This document shows, one piece after another, positions 47,576 through 58,500 of a DNA stretch of 64,000 nucleotides. Below the pieces are notes generated by a model, which ran no database searches, was not told where the DNA came from, and was given only the letters and a program-made list of their open reading frames with translations. The stretch's first letter is position 1, and every line of letters begins with the position of its first letter. The stretch covers positions 1 through 64,000 of the forward strand of contig CADCXA010000013.1 of assembly GCA_902806565.1 (NCBI GenBank), in the 5' to 3' direction. The stretch comes from Hypoxylon rubiginosum. Taxonomy: Eukaryota > Ascomycota > Sordariomycetes > Xylariales > Hypoxylaceae. A program made the position numbers and the translations under genes.

Positions 47576-49567
47576 ATGCGCTTGTCTGCCGTCGCCGTGA
47601 TGGGCTTGGCTGCCGTCTGCGCCGCGGCCGGTTGTCCTTACGCCGCGCAACAGCAAACATCGACGGAGGCCCGGTCTATCCCCCCTACGCAAGGTACCAT
47701 ACCCGGAAAGAAGGGTATCTTCTACATGAACCGCATCGGTCCGTCTGGGACCCAGCTCTACGTAGCCAATGCTGACGGCAGCGACGCAAAGCCGCTGATG
47801 GCAAATCAGTCGGCGCCCTTCGATTACCACGCTTCATGGTCTGCCGACGGCCAGTGGATTGTTTTTACTAGCGAGCGGCGCGCCGATGGCCAGGCCGACC
47901 TCTACCGCGTCAAGCCCGACGGTACGGGGCTCGAGACGCTGGTTCAAACCGATTGGTTTGAGGATGCCGGTGTTCTGTCACCCGACGGCACCAAGCTCGC
48001 CTATGTATCCACGAAAGGCAACTATACTGCCAACATCTGGGTAAAGGACTTAACTACAGGTGTTGCACAGAACTTGACGGACACGCCTGCGACGCTGTCC
48101 GATAACGCATTGCCGCAGGGTCATTTTCGACCAGCCTGGTCTCCTGACGGCGAGTGGATCGCCTTCAGCTCCGACCGCAACACGGATTGGACTGGACACA
48201 GCAACGGGACTGGATGGGAGCACACCCAGACACTATCCATATACGTGATCCGCCCTGACGGCTCCGACTTCCGCCAGGTCGTGACTAAACCCAGTTATTC
48301 GCTCGGCCAACCCCAATGGTCAAAGAATGGAAGCCGCATCTTATACAACGCGATGACCACTGAAGCCACGTATAACGCGCACGGAACATCGGGACAGCAG
48401 TCGTCAGTCTCGTCGCAGATCCTCAGTGTGGATGTAGCTACCGGCCTTGACGTTATCACCCACGCATCTGAGGCTTCTTTGAAGGTAGGACAGCAGTGGA
48501 TCGGTAATAGTAGCAACATCGGCTACTCGGTTAAGGCTGGTGCTAACGAAGGAATCAATTACACGTCGTCCGATGCTACTCGCAAGGCCTTTAAAGGCAC
48601 TTATCTTCGCAACCCGTCTTGGTCTCCCGACGGCACCAAGCTTGTCTACGAAGTGTACTCGTGGGACGTGCGCGAGGCCGGCAAGCAGCTTTTCAGCTGG
48701 GACAACGACTGGGAATATCGCTTCATGGATGTGTTCCCGCAGTTCAACAACGTCACCGGCCGCCTAGCAATCACACAGAAGCAGCTGGGCAACTCGTCCG
48801 TCATTACCTCCGGTCCCGAGTACACCGAATTGGTAGATAGCTTCGACGTGTACGAGGTCGGCCAGACCCCAGACGGGCAAATCGGTAGCGGCCTCGGCGG
48901 AGCTTTCCAGCCTTCGTGGGCACCCGACGGGTCGCAGCTCGCGGTCGGACTCGGGGCCTGGTTCTTCGCGCGTACTGAGAACCCCGCCGCCATTTATGTC
49001 TTCAACGCTACCGGAGACAGCTACACGAACCTGACTGCGACCAACAGCTCGCTCAATGCCGGCTTCCCATCCTTTTCGCCCGACGGCACTAAGCTGGTGT
49101 ACCGGTTATGGAGCGCGGAGACCGGGGTTCCCATGGGGCTGCGCATCCTCGACCTCGCGACGGGCGAGAAGACGAACCTGACGTCGGGCTGGGACACCAC
49201 GCCCGGGTGGTCGCCCGACGGCGAGCGCATCGTGTTCGTGCGGCAGGTCAACTGGACGGCGGAGTACGGCAGCCGGTGGTACGCGGACCGGTACGACGTC
49301 ATGACGATCCGGCCGGACGGCACCGGGCTCACGGCGCTGACCTCCAGCATGGCCAACGACGCGCACGCCGTCTGGTCGCACGACGGCCGCATCATGTACA
49401 ACTCGGGCATGTACGGCTTCCGCGACGAGTGCGCCCAGTTCGACAACACCTTCCAGCCGTACGGCCAGATTATGTCGATGGAGGCAGACGGCTCCGGCAA
49501 GCGCATGCTCACCGACAGCACGTGGGAGGACTCGATGCCGATATTCATCCCGAACGAGTCTTTATAG
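47576..49567 (+). CDS. Secreted TolB-like beta-propeller protein (PD40 repeats)
   Basis: A single exon of 663 residues. The first in-frame ATG that opens a signal peptide is at 47576 (MRLSAVAVMGLAAVCAAAG). About nine WSPDG-type repeats are seen, e.g. ASWSADGQWIVFTSER, VLSPDGTKLAYVSTK, PAWSPDGEWIAFSSDR, PSWSPDGTKLVYE, PSFSPDGTKLVYR and PGWSPDGERIVFVRQ, typical of PD40/TolB-like propellers; TolB itself has six blades. Many N-glycosylation sites fit secretion. A family of pectin lyases (PL22 oligogalacturonate lyases) also has a TolB-like propeller, so a lyase or carbohydrate-binding role is possible, but no catalytic residues were identified. The last 500 bases are richer in G+C than the first part. 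No introns, unlike most neighbours; bacterial origin by transfer is possible but unproven. Confidence 0.85.
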   Translation: MRLSAVAVMGLAAVCAAAGCPYAAQQQTSTEARSIPPTQGTIPGKKGIFYMNRIGPSGTQLYVANADGSDAKPLMANQSAPFDYHASWSADGQWIVFTSERRADGQADLYRVKPDGTGLETLVQTDWFEDAGVLSPDGTKLAYVSTKGNYTANIWVKDLTTGVAQNLTDTPATLSDNALPQGHFRPAWSPDGEWIAFSSDRNTDWTGHSNGTGWEHTQTLSIYVIRPDGSDFRQVVTKPSYSLGQPQWSKNGSRILYNAMTTEATYNAHGTSGQQSSVSSQILSVDVATGLDVITHASEASLKVGQQWIGNSSNIGYSVKAGANEGINYTSSDATRKAFKGTYLRNPSWSPDGTKLVYEVYSWDVREAGKQLFSWDNDWEYRFMDVFPQFNNVTGRLAITQKQLGNSSVITSGPEYTELVDSFDVYEVGQTPDGQIGSGLGGAFQPSWAPDGSQLAVGLGAWFFARTENPAAIYVFNATGDSYTNLTATNSSLNAGFPSFSPDGTKLVYRLWSAETGVPMGLRILDLATGEKTNLTSGWDTTPGWSPDGERIVFVRQVNWTAEYGSRWYADRYDVMTIRPDGTGLTALTSSMANDAHAVWSHDGRIMYNSGMYGFRDECAQFDNTFQPYGQIMSMEADGSGKRMLTDSTWEDSMPIFIPNESL

Positions 49568-50445
49568 TTGCCGATACGAATGGCCAAAAAAATATCATTC
49601 AGTAATGATAGAGTGAGTTTTTACTGGGATCGATGCGTGAAAACAGCGTGTACCGTCTGCTTGAATGCATAATGACCTTAGGTATGGTTTATCACTACTG
49701 AAATATAATAATCGGTACCATAATAGGTTGGATAGGTACCTAAGTACGTAGTGTCCTGTGAGGTATAATTGTCAATTTATCAGCTTTTTTTCCTTGTCAG
49801 ATGTTTAAGAGAAAATAGGGGCTAGGGGGAGTCCTGGCAGCTTGTGGCACTATGTACCTACCTTCTACTGAACAAGTCCGCGTAGTACACTGTATGAAGC
49901 TGATAGATATGGTATTTCTAGGAGTTGCAATCCACTAAATACGTACATGTATGTCGTATATGCATGTCATGTACATGTAGGTCATAGTTCGCCAGTAGGC
50001 TTGACTATCCGGGGGTATTTTAGCTGTAATACACCCACCTCTTATGTCAACTCATATGCTATATCCTTCAATATTTGGCAACTTCCTGCCGACCTACCCC
50101 CCAATCATCACGATCTCGACGGCAAGTAAGACTTCATACTCCTGAGGCCACAAGTACCATCACCTTTAGAAGCTTTAAGTTCGCCGGTGCCTCCCCCTGA
50201 AAGAGCATAATGAATGGGAAGCCCAGGCGTGACTCCAAATGATTATCTCAACAACGGAGCAATTACCATACATTTATCATACACCATGAAGGAGTACCAG
50301 AGGTCGAGAATGTCGAATTGATTTATCTCCCGCAAAAAGAAGTTCTCTTTTTCCTCTCCTTTCCCTTTTTTCCATCAAGGCGGGCTACATACACACTCTA
50401 TTAGTGGCTTGAACCGCTCCGCTGGCGAACATTTCTATTTGGCTC
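49568..50445. other. Intergenic
   Basis: 880 bases with TAGGTACCTA at 49731-49744 and TACATGTA-type repeats at about 49941-49980. A pyrimidine-rich stretch at 50345-50375 resembles a promoter for the following small frame. No other gene. Confidence 0.5.
49941..49980. repeat. TACATGTA-type palindromic repeats
   Basis: Several overlapping self-complementary ACATGT/ATGCAT units in 40 bases of intergenic DNA. Simple sequence; no role evident. Confidence 0.5.
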
Positions 50446-50865
50446 TTGGGCCGGCCGAGAGACTGGGGCATTCGAATTCCCGATGTCCCCGCGGACCCTG
50501 ATCGCCTGGAGGCATTGACGGCCCTGAGACAGATTAGCACTCTCCTCGAAGAGAGAAACGCTGAGTCAAAGGTGATCGTTGGCCTCCTCCGCCAGTTGAA
50601 GGAGAAATATGCGGAAGATCACATAGAGTCCCGACGTGTCCAGTCAGCACTCGGTGAAGCCTTGCGCGAAAGCGTAAGGGCTGGGGTTGTCGGCGTCCAG
50701 TCTTCAAGTTCCCATTACTCTACTGATCCTCGTGACATTGACCGAGGCGTACACTTGACCGTGGCATCTCAGGTGGATAGACTCGTACGGAACCTTCCAC
50801 AATCAGTTCGCGAAGCAAAATCCGAGAACTTCATGTCTCGTCACAAGCGATGGCATTCGGCGTGA
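50446..50865 (+). CDS. Helical hypothetical protein, incomplete model at the edge of the AT block
   Basis: A frame of about 139 codons with normal composition and no stop until 50863-50865. Residues DRLEALTALRQISTLLEERNA and VIVGLLRQLKEKYAEDHIES predict long amphipathic helices, perhaps a coiled coil. No suitable ATG begins it (the frame opens with non-ATG codons after a stop), so either a 5' exon is missing, with an acceptor such as the CCGAG at about 50459, or the gene lost its start. No family was recognised. It is the last credible coding sequence before the 12.8-kb AT block, a typical position for truncated genes. Confidence 0.4.
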   Translation: MGRPRDWGIRIPDVPADPDRLEALTALRQISTLLEERNAESKVIVGLLRQLKEKYAEDHIESRRVQSALGEALRESVRAGVVGVQSSSSHYSTDPRDIDRGVHLTVASQVDRLVRNLPQSVREAKSENFMSRHKRWHSA

Positions 50866-53800
50866 AGGGCGACGCACAGCCTTACATCTCCTAGTGGGTG
50901 GGAGGTGGGCACTCGGTCCTTCGTGGCTGAGTGTCTCCCCAGCGAAAGGATTGCATCTTGACGCGATGCTGGGGCTTACCGCCTTTGAGCAAACTAAGAC
51001 AATCCTATTCTGACTACTGTCTTTTCCTCCATCTCCTTTTCCTGTGCTATTTCCCCTCTTTCCCTTCTTCCCCCTTTTCGTCCTCTACTAAACGTCACCC
51101 TTACTATGCTCTCATAGCCAGCAGCCAAATCCGATTTCATAACAACTCTCGCTTCTATCAATGTAGACGATTGTGAGAATAGGTTAGTGTAGTTTATTAA
51201 TTAAATCCAAGTTTATTCACACGATGTAACAAGGGTTTATATTAAAAACTTAAAATAGTTTCAATTTAATATAATAATTTTTACAGGTTTTAAGGTTTTT
51301 AATTTTTTTTAATTTAAATAGGAATTTAAAACCTTATTTATATTTTAAAGTTATTATTTAATTTTTATTTTATTATTATTTTAAGCGTTTAATTAATATA
51401 TATTAGTTTTATTATTTTAATTTAAGTTATTTTTATTTATTTAATTTTAATTAATTTATATATTAATATATAAAATATATATTTATTAAAATTTATAATT
51501 ATAAGTTTTTTTAATTAAATAAGTTATTTAAATTAAATTATATAATATTAGTTTTTTTTTTTTAAGTTTTTTTTTAAAATATTATTTTATAAATATAAAA
51601 ATTTATAAGTTTTTTTAATTATTATTAATAAAAGTTTTTAATAAAATATTTAGTTTTTTTATTAAATAAATAATTATAAAGTTTTTAAGTTTAATATTTT
51701 TTAATAAAATTTTTTTTTTATTTAATTAAATATTTTAATTTTTTTAAGTTTTTTATAAAGTTTTTTATTTTTTTATTTAATAATTTTTTATTTTAATTAA
51801 AATTACTTTTTATAAAATTTAATTAAAATTAAATAATATTTAATTATTAATATAATAAAATTTAATAAAAAAAACATAAAATAAATTATAAATTTTTTAG
51901 TTTTTAAAAAATATAAGTTTTATAACGGTTAAAAAAATTATTTTTTAAATTTTAAAAAGTTTTAATATTTTTTAATTTAGTTTTTTTATAAGTTTTTTTA
52001 TTTTTATATTTCTAATATTAAATATAACTAATTATTTTTCAGTATATTTAAAATTATTAATATATTTTTTATTTATTTAAAACTTTATTTATTATCGGTT
52101 TTATTTAAAATATTTTTAAGTATTTTCTTAGATTTAAATTATTTAATAAAAATAAAATTAATTTCCTAGGTTTTTAAATATTTTAAATAAAAAATTATAT
52201 ATTATAAAATAATAATTATAATTAATATAAAAAAATATTATATAAAAAAAAAACTATATTATTATAAATAAATTTAATTATAAAAATTAAGTTTTTTTAG
52301 TTATTTATTTTATAATTAATAAATAATTATAAATAAACTTTAAAAGTTTAATTAAATTATTTAATTTAATTATTAATTTAAAAATAAAAAACTATATTTA
52401 TATAAAATTTAATATTTATTAATTTAAAAATTTTTTTTATAAGTATATTATAAATTTAAAGTTTTTATTAAAAATAATATTTAATAATATATTATATAAT
52501 TTTTAATATTTTTTAGTAAAAATTTTAATAAAATTAAAAATTTTTTTTTTTTTTTTTAAAAAAATAAAATAAGTTATTTTTATAAAAAAATATATTATTA
52601 TTTATATAAAATTATATTTATTTAATAATAATAAATTTATAATAAAATTTATTATAATAATATATTAAGGTTTATAATAAAGTTTTATAAATTAAAAAAA
52701 ACTATAAAATATATATTTTAAAATCTTATTTTTTTAATATTTTAAGTATTTTTTAATATATTTTTTAACTATATTTTTTAAGTTAAATTATTAAAAGTTA
52801 TAAATAATTAATTTTAAAATTTTATTTATTTTTATATAATTAATAATATATATATTATATTTAAATTTTATAATTTTTTACTATAAAACTATTAATATTT
52901 ATAAACGGTTTTTATAGTAAAATAAATTATTTTATATTTTTATATTTTTTTTTAATTAACTTTTTTATTTTAAATAAATAAGATTTTTTAATATAATTTC
53001 TTTAAGATTTTTTATAAATTTTAATAATTATTATAATATTTTAAAATTATAAAATTATTTTAATATAAATAAAATAACAGTTAAAATAATAAATATAATT
53101 CCTTATAAATATAAAAAATGTTTTTTTTATAAAACTAAAATAATTAGTTAGTTTTTAACCTTTTTTTTTAAAATAATATTATAATAATTTAAATAAAATA
53201 TCTGCTTTTTTATTTAAATATCTTAGTTAATAATTAATAATAAATTAATATAAAATAAACTATTAAATTTATTAAATTTATTTTTAATTTAATATTTTAA
53301 TAATAATAAAATAAAAAAAATTTTAATAATTAAAATAAATTTTAATTTAATAATATATTTTTTTAAAATTTTATTTTTATTTTTTAAAAAAGTTAATAAT
53401 ATTTAATAATTCTTTATTATAGATTTTATAGTTTATTTTAACTAAATTTAATTTTTAAAAATAAAATATTATAAAATAAAACTTCTTAGTTTTATTTTTT
53501 TTAAATAAAATTAATTTTATTATAAATTTTAAAACGTTTATTTTAATATAAGTAATTAAATTTAAGTTAAAATAAATAAAAACTAAAATAATTATAAATT
53601 AATTTTTTAATATTTTAAAAACAATTAATATTAATTTTATTTATTTTTAATTTTTTTTAATTTTTTTTATTAATATTTATTAAAGGTTTAATTATTACTA
53701 AGAAATTATAAATAAAATATTAATAAAAATTTATAAATCTTATAAATTACTAATATTTTTTAAAATTAATTAAGGTTTTTTATTTTTAAATATTTTTAAT

Positions 53801-56800
53801 TTTATTTAAACTTATTAATATATTATTAGTTTTAATAATATATTTTAAAAACTTAATTTTTTAAACTTTTTAAAAACATTTTCTTAGTAATATAATTAAA
53901 TAATATTTTATTAATTATTTAAAAGTTTTTTTTATTAAGATATTATATTTCTTTTAAATATTTTTATAAATAAAAAAATTATTAAAATAAATAAATATAT
54001 TAATATTAATTAAATCTTAAAAAAATATTATTTATTATAATTTAAAAAATTATTAAGGTATTAATAAATTTAAAAAAATATTACCAGGTATTTATATAAA
54101 TTATATTTATACTTAAAAGTTATTTTTTATTAAATTTTTTTTTAATTTATATAAAGTTAAATTTAAATTTAAGGTTAATTTTAATAAAGAATTTAATAGT
54201 TTTAAATTATATTTAAAATTTTATAATTAAAAAAATTAAATAATAAATTAATATAATAATAATATTAAATTTTTAATAATTAATAATAAATTATAATAAA
54301 TTTTTTAAATTTATTTTTTTAATAAATATTATTAAAATAATATATAATAAAATTAATAAGCGTTAAAAACACTTATTATATTAATAAAATATATTAAAAA
54401 TTAAAATAAAATATATTTTAAAACTAGTTTATTTAAGTAATTAAAACTTATAAAGTTTTATTTAATTAATTATAATTTTAAATTTTTAATAAAATAAGTT
54501 TTATATATATTTAAATTTTTATAATTAATAATATTTTTATTTATTTAAAACCTTATTTTAATTATATTATATTAATTTAATTTTAATTTTAATTAATTAA
54601 TTTTATTTTTTTTATAAGGTATATTATTATTATATAAAGATTTTTTATTTATAAAATAAATTTTTAAAATAATTTTAAAATAAATAACTTATTATATTTA
54701 TTTATTTTTTTTTTAACTATTATTAATTTTAATTTTAATTAATAAAAATCTTTATTTTTTTTTTATATTTATATTATTTAAATAAGAAAATATTTAATTA
54801 GTTACTAAGTTTTTAAAAATATTATAATATATTTTTATAATATAAAAGTTATTTAAATAAAACGTTAATTAAAAATTTTTTTATATTTAAATATTAAATT
54901 TATTAATAATATAATTAAAAAAATTATTAAAAATTATAAAAATTATTTAAAATTTAGTAAAATTATAACTAATATTTAATATTAAATAAGTAATAAATAT
55001 TTATAAATTTTAAAAAGTATTTTTAAAAGTTATTTAATATATTAATTTTATATTTTTTAATATTATTAAATTCTTTTTAATAGTTTTATTAATTATAATA
55101 ATTTTAATATTTTTAAAATTATTTTTATTAATAATATTTTATTTTTTTTATTAGGTTTTTAAATTTTTTTTATTAATTTTATATCTTAATTTATATAAAA
55201 GTTTTAAGTTTTAATTAATTAATAATTTATTTAAATATAAAAAGAAAATAATTTTATATATTTTATATATTTTATTAAAATTATTATTAATTAAACTAAT
55301 ATTAATATTTTTATATATAATTAATTAATTATTAACTTTTATTATTAAAATTAATTTTAATATATTTTATTAAATATTATTAAGTTTATAAGTTAAAATT
55401 ATTATTATATTTTTATTTAGTTTTTTAAAAAAAATTTAAGATTTAATTATTAATATTTTTAACGTTTAAATTTTATTATAAATAAATATTAATAAACGTT
55501 TAATTATATTAATATAAAAAAAATATTAATTATTTTAAGTAATATAAAATAAACTAAAAATAATTTATTATTAATATATATTTTTATTATTAATTATTTT
55601 TTATATTTTATTTAAATAAGTTTATTAAATATTTAATAAATTTATTTATATTAATATATTAATTTAAATTATTAAATTATTAATTTTAATTTTAATATAA
55701 ACGTATTTAATATTAATTATACTATAAAAAATAATTTATATAAATAAAAATAATAATTTATTATTAATTAAAAATATATTAAGTTAATTTTTTAATAAAT
55801 ATTTATTAATTAATAATATGTTTATTAATATATTAAAAAAAAAGCCAGGTTTATTAACCTTTTATAAAAATCTTATAAATTTAAAATTTATTAATTTTAT
55901 TTTTAATATAAAAATTTAATATAAAATTAATTAATATATAATAATAATTAATATTATATATAATAATATATAAATTAAATTACTTAATATTATAATAAAA
56001 AAAATTACTTAAAATTAATAAGCTTAATATATTATTACTTAATATAAATAAAATTTTAATAATTAAAAACTTATAAATATTAATTATTTTTATTTAAATT
56101 ATTTTAAGTTATATAAAACAAAAAAAATTTACTTATTTTAATAAAAAAATAATTTATTATTTTACTTAGTTTTTTATTAAAATAATATAATAAACTGTTA
56201 ATATTAATAATATTAAATAAAAAAAGATTTAAAGTTAAATTTATAAATTATATTATAATAAAATTATAATTTAATAAGTTATTTAGTTTTTTTTTATTAA
56301 ACGTTAAATTATATTAAATAATTTAATTTATTATATAAAAAAGTTATTTATATAATTTAAAATATTAAAAATTTAAACCTTTTAAAAATTTAAAAATACT
56401 AAATATATAAAATAAAATTATTTTTAAAATAAAAATATATAAATTTAAATAATAAAATTAATTTAATTTTATTATATAATTAATTTAATAAAAACTAATA
56501 CTTAAATTAATTTTATTTATTAAGTTTTAAATAAATAGTTTATTTTAATAATAATTATATTAATAAATATAAAATTTAATAATTACTTAACTTATTTAAA
56601 TTAATATTAAAAAATATAATAATTAAGTTTTTTAATATTAAAAATAAATATTAATAAATAACTTATTAAAAACTTAATATTATTTAATAAAATAATTATT
56701 AACTAATTTAAGGTTTTTTTTAATAATTTTAATAAAACTATTTTAAATTAAAAAATATTAAATAATAATATAAACTTAATTAATAATATTTTTTAAAAAG

Positions 56801-56920
56801 ACTTTTATAATAAAAGTTATTAAAATAAAAAAAAATATATTAATAACCATTTTATTAAAAATAAAACTAATAAAGTTAAAAATAAAAATAATAAATATAA
56901 TAATATAAAAAATAAATTAA

Positions 56921-57004
56921 ATTACTTTTATAATAAATTAAATTATTTTTATAGTAATTTAAATTATTTTTATAGTAATTTAAATTATTTTTATTATAAT
57001 TTTA
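56921..57004. repeat. Four-copy 21-base tandem repeat inside the AT block
   Basis: Units start at 56921, 56942, 56963 and 56984; the two central ones are identical. The period is a multiple of three, and in one frame it reads as repeated NYFYSNL-like peptides, so it may be the remains of a coding tandem repeat. It may also be chance expansion of AT sequence. Confidence 0.6.
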
Positions 57005-58500
57005 ATAAACTTTATATTATAATAAAGCTTTATTTTTATACTGGTAATTTTTAGTTTAAATAATAACTATATTATTATTTATTTTAAATTATATTTAACT
57101 TAAAAAATAACTTAAAAAACGTCCCGATCGGCGTATTTAAAATATCTTATAAAAAGTATATATTTTTATAATACGTGGTTATTTAATTATATTAAAAGTT
57201 TTATAAGTTTTTTAAAAGAAAAAAATGAAAAAAATCTAGTTATAAAATAATTATATAACTTTTTATAAGGTATTAATAACTGTATTTTATTATAATATTT
57301 ATTATTATTAAAAAAACCGTTAATTTTTAAAACGTTATTAATATTAATAAATTTATATTAATAAAAAAAAAATAATTATATTATTAATAAAATAATATAT
57401 AAGTGGAATAATTTTAATTAAAAAAAAGTACGCTTAAAATAAATAGTTATATTATAATAAATAATTTTAAAAAAATAAATAAGAATTTTAATAATAATTT
57501 TAATTAGTTAATATTTTAATAAATAAATAATATAAATATTAAAAAATAAAACATATTTTAAATATAAAAAAATATTTAAATTTTATAATAAATATTTTAA
57601 ATATATTTTTATTAATTTTTATATGTTATTTAAACTAAACAAATATAAATTATATAAGTTTTAATTTAATACTTTATTTAAATTTAAATAATTAAAATTA
57701 ATATATAAAAAATTTATTATAAAAAATATATTAAATTAATATGATAAATATTAGTTATTTTATAAGAATAATATATAATATTTTATAAATACTTTATACT
57801 TAAAGAAAAATCCTTATAAGATTTTTTTTAAGATATTAATTTTTTTTTTTAATATAATTAATATATAATTATAATATTAAAAATATAATTTTATTAAACG
57901 TTTTTTTTTATAAAATACTTTAAAAGTTTTTATAATTATTTAGTAAAAAATAATTAAAATTAAATAAGTTACGCTTGTTTATTTTTTATATTTATTTTAT
58001 ATTTAGATATTTTTTTAATATTTAGTTTAATATTTAATATTTTTTTTATAAATTTAATATAATTTAATAATAAATTTTTATAAAATAAAATTTTAATTAT
58101 TAATAACATTAAAATAATTAATATAATATAAACATTAAAAACTTATAATAATATATTAATTTAATATTTTTATTTAAAAATTAATATATTAAATAATAAT
58201 AAAAAATTAATATTATATATTAATAATAAAATATTTTATTATATAGTAAATTAAGTTTAATTTAATAAGTTTATTAAAAAATATAATATATTTAAATTAA
58301 AAAAACTAATTATTATAAATAAAATAATTTATAAAATATTTATAATAAAAAAATAAAATTTATAATTAATCTTATTATTAATTATTATAGTAAAATATAA
58401 TAATTAATTTAAATTAAAATAAAAATATAAATTTATAATAAATATTTAATATTAAACTTATTATTTAATAATAAATTTTATAATAAATATAATATTATAT

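Noticed and set aside
49106..49605. Overlapping frames on both strands in the 3' part of the TolB-like gene
   Set aside because: Shadows of G+C-rich codons; the PD40 repeats continue in the main frame.
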